From NCBI RefSeq assembly GCF_018595685.2, contig NZ_CP092334.1, positions 2,384,001 to 2,448,000 of the forward strand: a stretch of DNA of 64,000 bases, in the 5' to 3' direction. The notes below the pieces were generated by a model, which saw only the letters and a program-made list of their open reading frames with translations, was not told the origin of the DNA and searched no databases. Below, piece by piece: positions 38,409 through 49,296 of this stretch (position 1 is its first letter; every line of letters starts with the position of its first letter). Made by a program: the position numbers and the translations under genes. The DNA is from Flavihumibacter rivuli. Lineage in GTDB: Bacteria > Bacteroidota > Bacteroidia > Chitinophagales > Chitinophagaceae.

Positions 38409-39603
38409 AAAGCGGAAAAATAAAATATCAGAGTGCTGCGATATTCTCGATAATCTGAGAGTGCCAATTAATGATGAAATTCGGCAAACGATGCAAGGGA
38501 ATATCCCTTATTATGGTGCTAATGGAATCCAAGGGTACATCGATAAATACATATTTGATGAAGATTTAATTCTTCTTGCTGAAGATGGAGGAAACTTTGA
38601 AGAATATCATACAAGACCGATTGCATACAAAATAAGTGGAAAGAGTTGGGTGAATAATCATGCCCATATTCTTCGAGCAAAACAAGAATTCAATCAGGAT
38701 TATATTTTCTACTCCCTTGTTCATAAAGACATAACCAAGTATTTGAATTCGGGAACAAGAAGCAAACTCAACAAATCAGAACTTGAAAAAATTGAAATAG
38801 ATTTTCCGGCAACAAAAGATGAAGAAAATAAAATCGCCAAAATCCTCTCCACAGCCGATGCGGTGATAGAAAAAACCCAGGCTGCCATCGCCAAATACAA
38901 AGCCATTAAGCAAGGCATGTTGCAGGATTTGTTTACCCGTGGCATAGACCTAAAAACCAACAAACTCCGCCCCCGCTACGAAGATGCACCGGAGTTGTAT
39001 AAAGAGAGTAAGTTGAGGATGATACCGAAGGAGTGGGATGAAAAGGAACTTGGTGATGTAGGTGAAGTAAGAATGTGCAGACGAGTGTTCAATTACGAGA
39101 CCAGCGACCAAGGTGATATTCCATTTTATAAAATCGGCACATTTGGCAAACAACCTGATGCCTACATATCGAAAGAACTTTACGACAGTTATCGGCAGCA
39201 ATTTTCATTTCCCAACAAAGGAGATATTTTGATTTCTGCGGCTGGAACGATTGGTCGAACTATTATTTACGATGGAACTCCAGCGTACTTTCAAGATTCC
39301 AATATTGTTTGGATTGAAAACAATGGCGATCTAATCTCTAATGAATATCTATATCAGGTTTTTCAAATTGTGGAATACAAGACAGAAGGAGGAACTATTC
39401 AACGACTTTACAATAGCATATTAAAAAGTGCCCTGTTCCCTTGTCCTTGCAAACCTGAGCAACAATTAATTACAGAACGACTGAAAGCAATAGATACAAA
39501 ACTCCAAACAGAGCAAACCTACTTGCAGAAAATGCAAAGTCTTAAAAGGGGATTGATGGAGGATTTGTTGAGTGGGAGGAAACAGGTGCCTGTCCTGAGC
39601 TGA
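38401..39603 (+). CDS. hsdS: type I restriction-modification specificity subunit
   Basis: 400 residues. It sets the DNA target of both methylation and restriction. It has two target-recognition domains (about 10-130 and 205-335). Each is followed by a conserved helix region: [20 protein letters not shown] ... LFTRGID (about 140-185) and [20 protein letters not shown] ... GLMEDLLSG (about 350-393). The start overlaps hsdM. The last residues (KQVPVLS) and the stop are encoded by a widespread dispersed motif cctgtcctgagc...cgaaggg, so the native C-terminus may have been slightly altered. Confidence 0.94.
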   Translation: MSRKRKNKISECCDILDNLRVPINDEIRQTMQGNIPYYGANGIQGYIDKYIFDEDLILLAEDGGNFEEYHTRPIAYKISGKSWVNNHAHILRAKQEFNQDYIFYSLVHKDITKYLNSGTRSKLNKSELEKIEIDFPATKDEENKIAKILSTADAVIEKTQAAIAKYKAIKQGMLQDLFTRGIDLKTNKLRPRYEDAPELYKESKLRMIPKEWDEKELGDVGEVRMCRRVFNYETSDQGDIPFYKIGTFGKQPDAYISKELYDSYRQQFSFPNKGDILISAAGTIGRTIIYDGTPAYFQDSNIVWIENNGDLISNEYLYQVFQIVEYKTEGGTIQRLYNSILKSALFPCPCKPEQQLITERLKAIDTKLQTEQTYLQKMQSLKRGLMEDLLSGRKQVPVLS

Positions 39604-39614
39604 GCCGAAGGGAA
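39588..39614. repeat. dispersed motif cctgtcctgagc..gccgaaggg at the hsdS 3' end
   Basis: The 3' end of hsdS reads gtgcctgtcctgagctgagc then cgaaggg. This sequence type (TGTCCTGAGC...CGAAGGG) is found as a short dispersed repeat in many bacterial genomes. It supplies the last codons and stop of hsdS. Confidence 0.5.
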
Positions 39615-39635
39615 AATAAAAGAAGCAATAACGGC

Positions 39636-42600
39636 ATGAGTTTTAAGCAAGACATAGAAACACTCATAGAGAGCAACCTGAAAACCTACAGGGATAATTC
39701 GGATAGGTTTATTGCCGATTACAATCGTGAGCTGGAACTAACCAAAGAATACAACGGCAGGCAATTACTGGAGCTGCTACAGAATGCCGATGATGCAGGA
39801 TCAAATGAGGTATGGATAACTTGGGATAAGGATAAAGATAAGTTGAGTATTTCAAACCAAGGAGAACCATTTGAAACGGGTGGTATAAAATCCTTAATGC
39901 TTGCCAACCTGAGTACCAAAACCAAAATCAGTTATATCGGCAACAAAGGCCTGGGCTTTCGTTCCATTCTCAACTGGTCGGAACAAGTAGTTATTTACAG
40001 CAATGGTTGCCAAATTTCTTTTTCAGAAAAAATAGCCGCAGATGTTTTTAATAACCAACTGAATTTAGGTGAAGAAGCAAAACAGCAAATCAGAAGCGAA
40101 AGAAATCTGGCAGTGCAAACCGTCCCCTTTCCGGTATTAGCTATTCCCAAAATTTCAGAAGCATCTAACGCAGAAAAGTGGACAACCACCATCGCCATTA
40201 GTTATAGAAAAGAATTTGAAGGAGACATTGAGCATCAATTGGCTGAATTGCGGGAAGAAATTTTACTTTTCCTGAACAACATTCAAAAAATTACCATTCA
40301 AAAAGGAACCGAATTAATAACATTATCCAGTAAAAAAGAACCGGGTGAACGCTTTGAAATGGTGAGCATTAAAGATAAACAATGGAAAGTTTTTTCAAGG
40401 GAAAACATATTGCCGCCAGAATATCAGGACAAAAGCAAAAACGAACAGCAGTCCTACAATCTTAAAGTAGCCTTTCAGGATGATTTGTCAGATAATTACA
40501 AAAAGCTGTTCAATTTTTTTCCTACGCAATTAAGCATATCGCTGTCCTGTATTATTCATGGCACTTTTGAACTAAACAGCAGCCGCAACCACCTGAATGA
40601 ATCCAGGAAAAATGAGTACATATTAAAGGAATTGGTTCAGCTGCTTAAAGAATGTGCTAACTATCTCACAGAGCAACAAGTGGATTGGAGGGCCTATAAA
40701 CTCATCAGTCCGACTTCAAAAGCATCCGATTCAAAACTAATTGAAAGCTTTTATGCTGAATTAGAGTCACTGAAGCAAACAGAGAAAATTTATCCCTGTA
40801 TCAGCAACGCATACAATTCCATTGACAATACCATTTATTACAACGATGAGTTCAATGGCTTTTTTCAGGAAAATTTTGCTGATGTGTTGCCGGAATTGTG
40901 TATTCCATTACATAATGAAATGCCCAATCCTTTCAGCAATGATTTATACGACCACAGATACTTGGTAGAAAAGGTGGACAGCTTATCAGGCACCGATATA
41001 AGCATCCCGCTTCGGGCCGAACTGATAGCCCAGCTGGCTAAGGTCATTTCATTCAATGATGAGCAGGAACGTTTTTCGCTATTAGTTAATGAATCAGGCA
41101 AGGTAATATCAAAAGACGATTTAGCTTTTACCCCTGTACTGCGGTCAGAAGAGAGTTTTAATATTCCGAATTCCGTAAAGGTTGATTTCATGAAATCGGA
41201 ATTGTATGATTTGCTGGTTTCAAAATTTGAACAAAGTTTTGATAAAAAAGAACCCAAATCAAGGGAGTTGCAACGATGCATCAAATCGGTTGTTAACCTT
41301 CAACCTTATGACAGTAACAATGTCATTGATAAAATTATTACCGGCACTAAGGATGCCTTAAAATCCATTGAGGCAATAGATGATAAAATCAATTGCGTTA
41401 AAGAAATGGTAGCGGCTCTTTACGCCAATTTCAAAAACATAGATAACCGCCAGGAAAAATTAAAAATAACAGTACCACTTGTTTCCAAAGCTGGAAAAAT
41501 TTGGGATGCAGAATTGTTATACCTAAGTGAGACCTATCCAAGCGGAAAACTGACAGAGATTATTTACAATGGTTTCTTAAAACCAAATGATTATTTGGCA
41601 GCTGTTGATTTTTGGAGTTTTGAAAACGAAGAGTCAGCATTAGTGGAAAGTTTCTTTTTATGGTTGGGAGTAAATCAGTATTCGCGAATAGAAATAAAAA
41701 CCATCACAAACAGATGGGAAGAAGTTGATTTTTTTAATTACATATTTGAAAACGGAACCGACTATCCCGATGATTTTGACAGGGGAAGCTTAGCCAAAGG
41801 CACCTATTTTTCAAAGATTATAGACATGGATTTGATAAGCCGTTTACCTGTGAATCATATCATCCTGCTTGCTTTGAAAGATGAAAAAATCCGTCAAAAA
41901 TTAGAAACAAACAATGAAAAAGTAGATTGGTTTTTCACCAGATGGCGGCCTACAATCATTCCCACACATTCTTACATCAGGTATCAGTTTATAAAGGCAA
42001 GCCTTTTCACTAAATACATTTTGGAAGATGGTGGCGAGGAATTGAACAAACTAATCAACGATGATTTTCAAATTGACTACGATTTTCTCGGACAATTTGG
42101 AATAAATAGAACTGAAGTAAAATCCATTCTGATAAAATTAGGGGCTAAAGAGTCCATTAATGATTTAGCTCCGGAAACTGTTTATCAGATATTACAGGCG
42201 ATTCCTGAAAAGGATAAAAACCAAAGCGGGAAAGCTACCCAAACCATTTACAAAATGGCCTTGGAAAGTTTAGCAAAACAAGAATCGACCTATCCTGTTC
42301 CTGATGACATACAGTTCTTTTCAAAAACAGGGAATAAGGAGGCATACCTACCGGCTAACCAGATCTATTATTCAGATAATTCGGTTTTGCCAAAAAAAAT
42401 TATCAGTACCATTCCAATCATCAATCTGCCCAAGAGGGTTGGTGAGGATAATGTAGAAAAGTATTTTGGTGTAAAAAGCCTGAAAGAATTTCAGATTAAG
42501 ATTAATCAGGATAGTCTTGATTTCAACCCCTGCGATACAGATTTCAACAATTTATTTGAGAGCCTGAAACCCTATTTGCTTGCTTACAGGCTAGAATCGC

Positions 42601-44201
42601 CCAATTTAAAAAAGAGAACTACCGACCAAGAAACGAAGAGAAAAGAAGCAAAAACATTAAAACAATGTACTATTCGCATTGTAAATAAAGGTTTTTTCAG
42701 CTTTGGAGAAAACCCTGAAATGGCCATTGAGGATAAGGAATTCATCAACGAGAAGGATACTTTTTATTTCAAGGAAAGTTTTATTCAATCTGTTGACGGG
42801 CTAAGGAAAGACTCATTGTTCTGTGATGCTTTTGCAGAAATGATGTGCATCATTTTTAAAGTAAATGATTTGAAAAACGATTTTAGGCAAATCCTTAAAA
42901 ACGATATACAAGATACTATTCACCTTGCCGGTCAGGATTTGAGCAGGGAAATCATTGAAGAATCTTTTGCCTTATTAGGTGTCTCACGGGTTGAGATAGA
43001 TTTCTGGAGCAATATATTCAGCTTAAAGGGAAAACAACTTCAAGAGCCTATTGAAAACTTAGATTCATTGAAGCAAAGGGTCTTTTCGGGATTGGGAATA
43101 CAAATACCGGAAAGTTATACCAATGTAGATTTCGACAGCTTTGAAAATCGGGCATCCTTTGAACTCATAAGACTTTTATGCGAATCATTGAACCTTAACG
43201 TAAATGATATAACTCCCAAAGGCTTGTATTGGTACCGTAAAAATGAATTGCTGAATTGTATAAAAAGTCACGAATTCAAATTCAAAAAGTTGCTTTGGAT
43301 ATACCTAAAGGAAAACCCGGAGGAACAGAAAACATTCATACACATTTTAAATGATTTCAACAATAAGCTGATATCAAAATTAGAACACATCATCAGTAGC
43401 AATAAATTCAATTTGACTTTTGACTATCATGCAATAGTGACAAAGGAAACCTTAGCTTATTTTAATACTGACCTAAACCACGACTTAGATGACGATACTG
43501 TTATTGTCAATCAATATGAAAAATTATTGGAGCAATATGGAATTGAAGAAGTAGATATTGCGGACGAAGAAATCAGAAGTCTGCTCTATTTCGAAGGAAA
43601 TGCAGAAACTATTGAACAGTATTTAAAAGAAGAATTTGGAGAAAAAGAACAAAGGGAAAAAGATACCGATAACGATTCGTCAAAATTAGTCGGTTCATTG
43701 ATTGATGCAAAGCTCAGTAAAAATGGTAAAATCATTCAAGCGTCAAGTGCGAATGCAAATTACACCTGGGTACATTCCGGCCATGCTGAAAGAGGAAAAA
43801 AAAGAAAGGGGAAAAAGGCAGAACTACTGGTATATAATACGTTGGTAAATAAATATGGTATTGAAAATGTTAAATGGGTATCTGGTAATTCAACCACACC
43901 AGACAAAAATGATAAGCTTCATTATGATATAGAATACAAAAACGAAAATGGTGAATGGAAGTATCTGGAAGTAAAAGTAATTTCGGACAACCAATTCATC
44001 ATTTCAGGTGCAGAAACAAACAAAGGCATTTCAGAGCCTAACAAGTTTGAAGTTGCATTGGTAAACGATAATGAAATTTACATTGTCAAAGACTTATTCG
44101 TTTTTGACTCCGGAGAAACTTTTGAAAGCAATTCAAAATTTGTCGCTTATCCGAAGGATTACGTTTTTGTTTTTGATGTAAATACGATTAAAGAAGGTTA
44201 A
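39636..44201 (+). CDS. sacsin/GHKL-type ATPase with C-terminal DUF3883 (nuclease-like) domain
   Basis: 1,521 residues. The N-terminal GHKL (Hsp90/MutL-like) ATP-binding fold has the N-box LLELLQNADDAGS (about 44-56) and a glycine-rich lid motif GNKGLGFRSIL (about 102-112). Both resemble the sacsin N-terminal repeat. A long middle region of no recognised family follows (about 250-1380). DUF3883 is at about 1385-1500, with HYDIEYK and YLEVKV: the Asp...Glu-x-Lys pattern suggests a PD-(D/E)xK-like active site. It lies in a compact operon between hsdS and an AlbA_2 protein, with 32 bp and 2 bp gaps. GHKL ATPases are known partners of restriction systems. A conformational ATPase coupled to a nuclease is an inference. 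Confidence 0.85.
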   Translation: MSFKQDIETLIESNLKTYRDNSDRFIADYNRELELTKEYNGRQLLELLQNADDAGSNEVWITWDKDKDKLSISNQGEPFETGGIKSLMLANLSTKTKISYIGNKGLGFRSILNWSEQVVIYSNGCQISFSEKIAADVFNNQLNLGEEAKQQIRSERNLAVQTVPFPVLAIPKISEASNAEKWTTTIAISYRKEFEGDIEHQLAELREEILLFLNNIQKITIQKGTELITLSSKKEPGERFEMVSIKDKQWKVFSRENILPPEYQDKSKNEQQSYNLKVAFQDDLSDNYKKLFNFFPTQLSISLSCIIHGTFELNSSRNHLNESRKNEYILKELVQLLKECANYLTEQQVDWRAYKLISPTSKASDSKLIESFYAELESLKQTEKIYPCISNAYNSIDNTIYYNDEFNGFFQENFADVLPELCIPLHNEMPNPFSNDLYDHRYLVEKVDSLSGTDISIPLRAELIAQLAKVISFNDEQERFSLLVNESGKVISKDDLAFTPVLRSEESFNIPNSVKVDFMKSELYDLLVSKFEQSFDKKEPKSRELQRCIKSVVNLQPYDSNNVIDKIITGTKDALKSIEAIDDKINCVKEMVAALYANFKNIDNRQEKLKITVPLVSKAGKIWDAELLYLSETYPSGKLTEIIYNGFLKPNDYLAAVDFWSFENEESALVESFFLWLGVNQYSRIEIKTITNRWEEVDFFNYIFENGTDYPDDFDRGSLAKGTYFSKIIDMDLISRLPVNHIILLALKDEKIRQKLETNNEKVDWFFTRWRPTIIPTHSYIRYQFIKASLFTKYILEDGGEELNKLINDDFQIDYDFLGQFGINRTEVKSILIKLGAKESINDLAPETVYQILQAIPEKDKNQSGKATQTIYKMALESLAKQESTYPVPDDIQFFSKTGNKEAYLPANQIYYSDNSVLPKKIISTIPIINLPKRVGEDNVEKYFGVKSLKEFQIKINQDSLDFNPCDTDFNNLFESLKPYLLAYRLESPNLKKRTTDQETKRKEAKTLKQCTIRIVNKGFFSFGENPEMAIEDKEFINEKDTFYFKESFIQSVDGLRKDSLFCDAFAEMMCIIFKVNDLKNDFRQILKNDIQDTIHLAGQDLSREIIEESFALLGVSRVEIDFWSNIFSLKGKQLQEPIENLDSLKQRVFSGLGIQIPESYTNVDFDSFENRASFELIRLLCESLNLNVNDITPKGLYWYRKNELLNCIKSHEFKFKKLLWIYLKENPEEQKTFIHILNDFNNKLISKLEHIISSNKFNLTFDYHAIVTKETLAYFNTDLNHDLDDDTVIVNQYEKLLEQYGIEEVDIADEEIRSLLYFEGNAETIEQYLKEEFGEKEQREKDTDNDSSKLVGSLIDAKLSKNGKIIQASSANANYTWVHSGHAERGKKRKGKKAELLVYNTLVNKYGIENVKWVSGNSTTPDKNDKLHYDIEYKNENGEWKYLEVKVISDNQFIISGAETNKGISEPNKFEVALVNDNEIYIVKDLFVFDSGETFESNSKFVAYPKDYVFVFDVNTIKEG

Positions 44202-44203
44202 TT

Positions 44204-46033
44204 ATGGTAGAATACACCGCAGAGGAACTATTTGAAATTCTCAACGATACTGACGAATGTCCATGGATAGAAGCCAAAGGCATTGGAGATACTACCACTT
44301 CCATTATGGAAACCGTTTGCTCTTATTCAAACGAACCCGGCTTAGGGGGAGGCTATATTTTAATGAGCATTAGTGCAGATGATTCAGCCACGGCAGCAAC
44401 ACAATATAAAGTTGACCCAATGCCTGATCCGGACAAGCTTCAAAGCGACATAGCTACGCAATGTGCCAGCATGTTTAATATGCCTGTCCGGCCGGCAATG
44501 ACGATTGAGAAAATTAACGGGCAACCTGTTCTGAAAATTTGGATAGATGAATTACCTGCCAAACAAAAACCACTTTATTTTAAAAGTAAAGGACTACCGT
44601 CTGGTGCATTACGTAGAATAGGCAGCACCGACCAACACTGCACCGATGATGACATGCATGTATTTTACCAGGACACCAGCAGCTACGACCAAACCCCTGT
44701 GAAAGGAACAACTTTAGCTGATGTAGATGAAAATGCTTTGAAACGCTATCGGGTGCTCCGCGAAAAAGTAAATCCTGCTGCTGAAGAGCTTACTTACAGC
44801 GATAGTGAATTGTTGGCAGCGTTAGGTTGTGTGAATAAAGAGAATCCAAACGAGCTGAATGTTGCGGGACTGCTATTGTTTGGTAGCTCTAAAGCACAAC
44901 GCAGCACATTCCCAATGCTACGTGCGGATTACGTGAGGGTGCCAGGTAATACCTGGGTGCAGGACCCTGATGAACGATTTACTACCATCGATATGAGAGG
45001 TCCACTCATTTTGGTGTTATATCGTTTAATTGATGCCATCAATGCGGATTTACCCAAAGGATTTCTATTGCCCGAAGATGATGTACAGGCAGCTACTACC
45101 GGTCTTCCTATGAAAGCACTTCGAGAAGCAATCGTCAATGCGCTAATGCACCGTTCATATCGTGAACACCGCCCAACTCAAATTATTCGTTACGATAATC
45201 GAATTGAAATTATCAATCCGGGATTTTCATTAAAATCAGAAGAAAAATTAGGGCTACCAGGCAGCGAAACCCGGAATCCATTTATCGCAGCAGTTTTTCA
45301 CGACACCAACTTGGCAGAAACAAAAGGTTCGGGCATTCGTGCCATGCGAAGGCTAATGGAAAAAGCACATTTAGCACCGCCAACATTCGAATCGAGCCGT
45401 GAGAACAATGAATTTACGTCCCGTTTGCTTTTACACCATTTTCTCGATGCTAATGACCTGGAATGGCTTAAACAATTTGAGAAATTTAACCTATCTGACA
45501 GCCAAAAACAGGCCCTAATATTTGTGAGAGAAGTCGGAGCTATTGACAATCCTGCCTACCGCCAAATGGCTGATTGTGACACCCTTAAAGCGAGCAACGA
45601 CTTAAGATTGTTAAAAACATATAACTTATTGAAATCCAAAGGGAAAGGAAAGGCAACCTATTATGTGGGTGGTGATGGATTAAGTGCACCACCCCAGGAT
45701 TTAAGTGCACCAGCTACAAAAATAAGTGCACCAGCTCAGGATTTAAGTGCACCAGCTAATGAGATAAGCACACTACCTAAAGAAATCCTTGAAAGAATAG
45801 AGCAACTCAACCAAAGGGAACACGATAGCGAAAAGGTGAAAAATATCATTCTTGATTTGTGTGCTATCCGAGCTATGAAAGCCATAGAAATTGCAGGATA
45901 CCTGAATAAGGGAGAAGGTTATGTAAAAAGGAAATACTTAAGTGGATTGATTGCAGAAAAAAAATTGAAGTACCTGCATCCTGAAATGATAAATCACCCG
46001 GAGCAGGCCTACCTAACAAATAACCGACCATAA
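44204..46033 (+). CDS. AlbA_2 (Schlafen-like) and HATPase_c domain protein of the COG2865 type
   Basis: 609 residues, 2 bp after the previous gene. An AlbA_2/Schlafen-type domain is at about 8-155 (WIEAKGIGDTTTSIMETVCSYSN ... GGGYILMSI). An HATPase_c_4-like domain is at about 305-405 (ALREAIVNALMHRSYREHRP, RIEIINPG, TKGSGIRAMRRLM). A linker with five 7-residue units LSAPxxD (about 493-527) and a C-terminal winged-helix-like region follow. Proteins of this type are often found inside type I restriction operons, where they may regulate or modulate them; the mechanism is unknown. It is followed 2 bp later by hsdR. Confidence 0.87.
   Translation: MVEYTAEELFEILNDTDECPWIEAKGIGDTTTSIMETVCSYSNEPGLGGGYILMSISADDSATAATQYKVDPMPDPDKLQSDIATQCASMFNMPVRPAMTIEKINGQPVLKIWIDELPAKQKPLYFKSKGLPSGALRRIGSTDQHCTDDDMHVFYQDTSSYDQTPVKGTTLADVDENALKRYRVLREKVNPAAEELTYSDSELLAALGCVNKENPNELNVAGLLLFGSSKAQRSTFPMLRADYVRVPGNTWVQDPDERFTTIDMRGPLILVLYRLIDAINADLPKGFLLPEDDVQAATTGLPMKALREAIVNALMHRSYREHRPTQIIRYDNRIEIINPGFSLKSEEKLGLPGSETRNPFIAAVFHDTNLAETKGSGIRAMRRLMEKAHLAPPTFESSRENNEFTSRLLLHHFLDANDLEWLKQFEKFNLSDSQKQALIFVREVGAIDNPAYRQMADCDTLKASNDLRLLKTYNLLKSKGKGKATYYVGGDGLSAPPQDLSAPATKISAPAQDLSAPANEISTLPKEILERIEQLNQREHDSEKVKNIILDLCAIRAMKAIEIAGYLNKGEGYVKRKYLSGLIAEKKLKYLHPEMINHPEQAYLTNNRP
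45680..45784 (+). repeat. five 21-bp tandem units coding the LSAPxxD linker
   Basis: Units ttaagtgcaccaccccagga-type, each exactly 21 bp: LSAPPQD, LSAPATK, ISAPAQD, LSAPANE, ISTLPKE. The third-position similarity shows recent tandem duplication. Unit number may vary between strains and change linker length without shifting frame. Confidence 0.85.
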
Positions 46034-46035
46034 TT

Positions 46036-49000
46036 ATGGCAGAATATATCAATGTAGAAAAACCTTTTTTGGACAAACTTCGCCAGTTAGGATGGCAAGT
46101 GATAGACCAAGGCATTGGTGTTCCGCAAGATCCGGCTAAAAGTTTAAGGGAACATTTTAAGCAGGTGTTACTGCCACAGGTATTTAAAGACACCGTAAAG
46201 TCCATCAACAAAACAGCAGATGGCAGAGAATGGCTCACTGACAGGCAACTGGTAGAATTGCTTACAGAAATTCAAAGCTTTTCGGGCAAAACCCTTCATG
46301 AAGCCAACAAAGAAATTCACCGTTTATTGATTAAAGGAACAACGGTGAATAAAAACGAATTAACAGGTGAGGTAAACCCCACAGTTCGTTTGGTAGATTT
46401 CAGAAATTATGAAAAGAACAGCTTTATTGCAATCAATCAGTTTCGTTTGCTCACTCCGGGTGCCAGCCGCCAGGGCATTATACCCGACATTGTTTTGTTC
46501 CTGAATGGCTTGCCTTTAGTTGTTGTTGAGGCCAAAGATTTTGATGTCGCTGAACCATTGAGTGAAGCATTTTTGCAGGTTACCCGCTATGCCAATACAA
46601 GAGAAGATGATTACGGAGTAAAAGAAGGCGAAGAACGGCTTTTTCACTACAATTTATTCAGCATCATCACACACGGACATGAAGCCCGTGTTGGAACCAT
46701 CAGCGCTGATTTTGATTTTTATAACAATTGGGTGGACATTTTTCCAGAAGAATACAAAACCGTTGCTTTTCCACCTGATGAAGAAAGGCAGGAAGTAATG
46801 ATTTGCGGCATGCTCAACAAAGAAATATTGGTTGACATACTGAAACACTACACACTCTTTATGGAAATTAAAAAGGGCGTGGAAGTGAAAATTGTTGCCC
46901 GCTACAATCAATACCGGGCTGTTGGCAAAATCATCCGCAATTTGCGCGAAGGAACAAACCCCAAAGAAAAAGGTGGAGTGGTTTGGCATACACAGGGCAG
47001 TGGCAAAAGCTTGACCATGGTATTCCTTATCCGAAAGCTCCGCAGCAGTGATGATTTAAAAGACCTAAAAATTATTTCTATTGTTGACCGTGTTGATTTG
47101 GAAGAACAGTTAGCCGAAACCATGAAATATGCCAATGAATCATTGTCCATCATTGACAGCAAAGCCGATTTGAATGAATTGGATGATGATACCGGAAACT
47201 TAAATCTGGTAATGATTCACAAGTTTTTGGCAGACAACAATGTATCGGCACAATCGTTAATTGATGCCGGAGTGGTTCCTAAGTTTGAAAAATTTGAAAT
47301 CATCAACAGCAGCGACCGCATTTTGCTCATGGTGGACGAAGCCCATCGAACACAAGGCGGAGATATGGGCGATAATTTATTCAATGCCTTTCCGCAAGCC
47401 GTGCGAATCGGTTTTACAGGAACACCTTTACTTACCGAACGACACGAAATAAAAACGCATGAACGATTTGGGGGCAAACTGGATGAATACGGTGAGCCTT
47501 GGATTGACAGCTATAAATTTGATAAAGCCGTGGCTGACAAAGCCACCGTTGAAATCAAGTATATCGGAAAGGTTTCAAACGATAAAATAGACGACAAAGA
47601 ACTTTTTGATGCCGAGTTTGAGGACCTGTTTCAAAAGCGAACACAGGAAGAAAAAGAAGAAATTCAAAGACGTTACGGTTCATTCATTGCCTATCTGGAA
47701 AGTAAAGACCGGATAGCCGAAATAGCCAGAGACATAGTAGAACACTATTACACTGATATTTTAATCAATGGCTTTAAAGCACAAGTGGTAGCATCAAGTA
47801 TTGTGGCAGCCGTTCGATACAAGTATGAACTGGAAACCGCAATCAAAGAGAAAATTGCTCAATTGAAAGACCTGCCTGATGGCGAAAGAGATGATGAACG
47901 AATTAAGCAACTGGAATTTCTAAAAATAGCTGCTGTTGTTTCAGGCATGGGAAATAATGAACCCGGCTATATAAGCAAGGCAAGAAGTGAAGCCAAAGAT
48001 TGGGATGCAGTAAACAACTTCAAGAAAGACTTTGACTATTCGCAGGAAGAAGGCGGACAATATAAAAAGCCGGAATCAGGCATTGGCATTTTATGCGTTT
48101 GCGACCGATTATTGACTGGGTTTGATGCTCCTATTGAGCAAGTAATGTATCTGGACAAAATCATGAAAGAACATGATTTGTTCCAAGCCATAACAAGGGT
48201 AAACAGAACCAAAAAGGGAAAAACTTTCGGACTTATTGTTGACTATATCGGCATTACCAAACACTTGCAACAAGCCTTAGGAATTTATACAGACAAGGAC
48301 AAAGAGAAAGCACAGCATTTCCTGAATGTATTCAGAGACATCAACAAAGAAATACCTGTATTGGAAGCCCGTTACAAAAGGGTTTTGAATCTGTTCACTG
48401 AAAACAACCTGAACGACATTGAAAACTTCCTGAATCAGAAGTTTACAGATACAGCAGCTGAGTTTGAATTTGCTGAAAGTTGTATAGAGCAAGCCAGGAA
48501 TATAAAATTCAGAGCCGAATTACTGACCTATTCAAAAAGCTTCTTTGATAGCTTGGATTTGCTTTTCAATACGCAGGCAGGAGGCGAATATTGGGTAATT
48601 GCCAAACGCTTGGGTTATTTACTTTGGAGAATTAAAGACCGCTACAAAGACGACACCATGGACTTGAAGTGGGCTTCACAAAAAGTCCGACAGCTTATTG
48701 ACAAGCATTTATATTCTTTAGGCATAGACACCAAGGTGCAGCAGGTTTCAATCCTTTCAGATGAGTTTAAATCAAAAGTTGATTATCTGAACAAAACGCC
48801 AAAATCGAAAGCATCCGAAATGGAACATGCCATTCGTTGGCACATCAAAGTAAATCTTGAAAAAGATCCAACACTTTACAGTCGCTTCAAAGACCGCCTT
48901 GAAACGATATTAAATTCTTACCGTGAGAATTGGGAAGAAATAGTAAAGCAGCTTGAAGGATTGCGGGAAGAAATGGCAGAAGGTAGAAAAGTTGAAACTG

Positions 49001-49296
49001 AAGGCATCTCAGTTGTAGAAGCACCTTTCTATGAAATCCTGAAATCTACACTTCCAATAGAAGATGAAAAAGAGATTGAGAAAACAAAAGAATTGTCACA
49101 TACGCTGATACTAATTCTGAAAGAAACAGCACAGATTAATAATTTCTGGGATAAACCGGCAGAGCAGCGTTTGATTTCGGGGCGAATAGAAGACGAAATT
49201 TATTATTCACGAATTAACGGATTGGCTGTCAAAGCAGCAGAATTGACAACAGAACTCTTGAAGTTGGCTAAAAACCGTGAAGCAGAATTGAGATGA
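46036..49296 (+). CDS. hsdR: type I restriction endonuclease subunit R
   Basis: 1,086 residues. It is the ATP-dependent translocase/nuclease of the type I complex. The N-terminal nuclease domain has PDIVLFLNGLPLVVVEAKD (about 149-167; Asp...Glu-x-Lys). The SF2 motor has Walker A TQGSGKS (about 318-324), DEAH in MVDEAHRTQ (about 431-439), GFTGTPL (about 458-464) and QAITRVNR, the motif VI arginine region. A helical C-terminal domain follows for HsdM contact. The length is typical. It starts 2 bp after the AlbA_2 gene and overlaps the YgjP-like gene by 4 bp. All catalytic motifs are intact, so the system looks functional. Confidence 0.96.
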   Translation: MAEYINVEKPFLDKLRQLGWQVIDQGIGVPQDPAKSLREHFKQVLLPQVFKDTVKSINKTADGREWLTDRQLVELLTEIQSFSGKTLHEANKEIHRLLIKGTTVNKNELTGEVNPTVRLVDFRNYEKNSFIAINQFRLLTPGASRQGIIPDIVLFLNGLPLVVVEAKDFDVAEPLSEAFLQVTRYANTREDDYGVKEGEERLFHYNLFSIITHGHEARVGTISADFDFYNNWVDIFPEEYKTVAFPPDEERQEVMICGMLNKEILVDILKHYTLFMEIKKGVEVKIVARYNQYRAVGKIIRNLREGTNPKEKGGVVWHTQGSGKSLTMVFLIRKLRSSDDLKDLKIISIVDRVDLEEQLAETMKYANESLSIIDSKADLNELDDDTGNLNLVMIHKFLADNNVSAQSLIDAGVVPKFEKFEIINSSDRILLMVDEAHRTQGGDMGDNLFNAFPQAVRIGFTGTPLLTERHEIKTHERFGGKLDEYGEPWIDSYKFDKAVADKATVEIKYIGKVSNDKIDDKELFDAEFEDLFQKRTQEEKEEIQRRYGSFIAYLESKDRIAEIARDIVEHYYTDILINGFKAQVVASSIVAAVRYKYELETAIKEKIAQLKDLPDGERDDERIKQLEFLKIAAVVSGMGNNEPGYISKARSEAKDWDAVNNFKKDFDYSQEEGGQYKKPESGIGILCVCDRLLTGFDAPIEQVMYLDKIMKEHDLFQAITRVNRTKKGKTFGLIVDYIGITKHLQQALGIYTDKDKEKAQHFLNVFRDINKEIPVLEARYKRVLNLFTENNLNDIENFLNQKFTDTAAEFEFAESCIEQARNIKFRAELLTYSKSFFDSLDLLFNTQAGGEYWVIAKRLGYLLWRIKDRYKDDTMDLKWASQKVRQLIDKHLYSLGIDTKVQQVSILSDEFKSKVDYLNKTPKSKASEMEHAIRWHIKVNLEKDPTLYSRFKDRLETILNSYRENWEEIVKQLEGLREEMAEGRKVETEGISVVEAPFYEILKSTLPIEDEKEIEKTKELSHTLILILKETAQINNFWDKPAEQRLISGRIEDEIYYSRINGLAVKAAELTTELLKLAKNREAELR

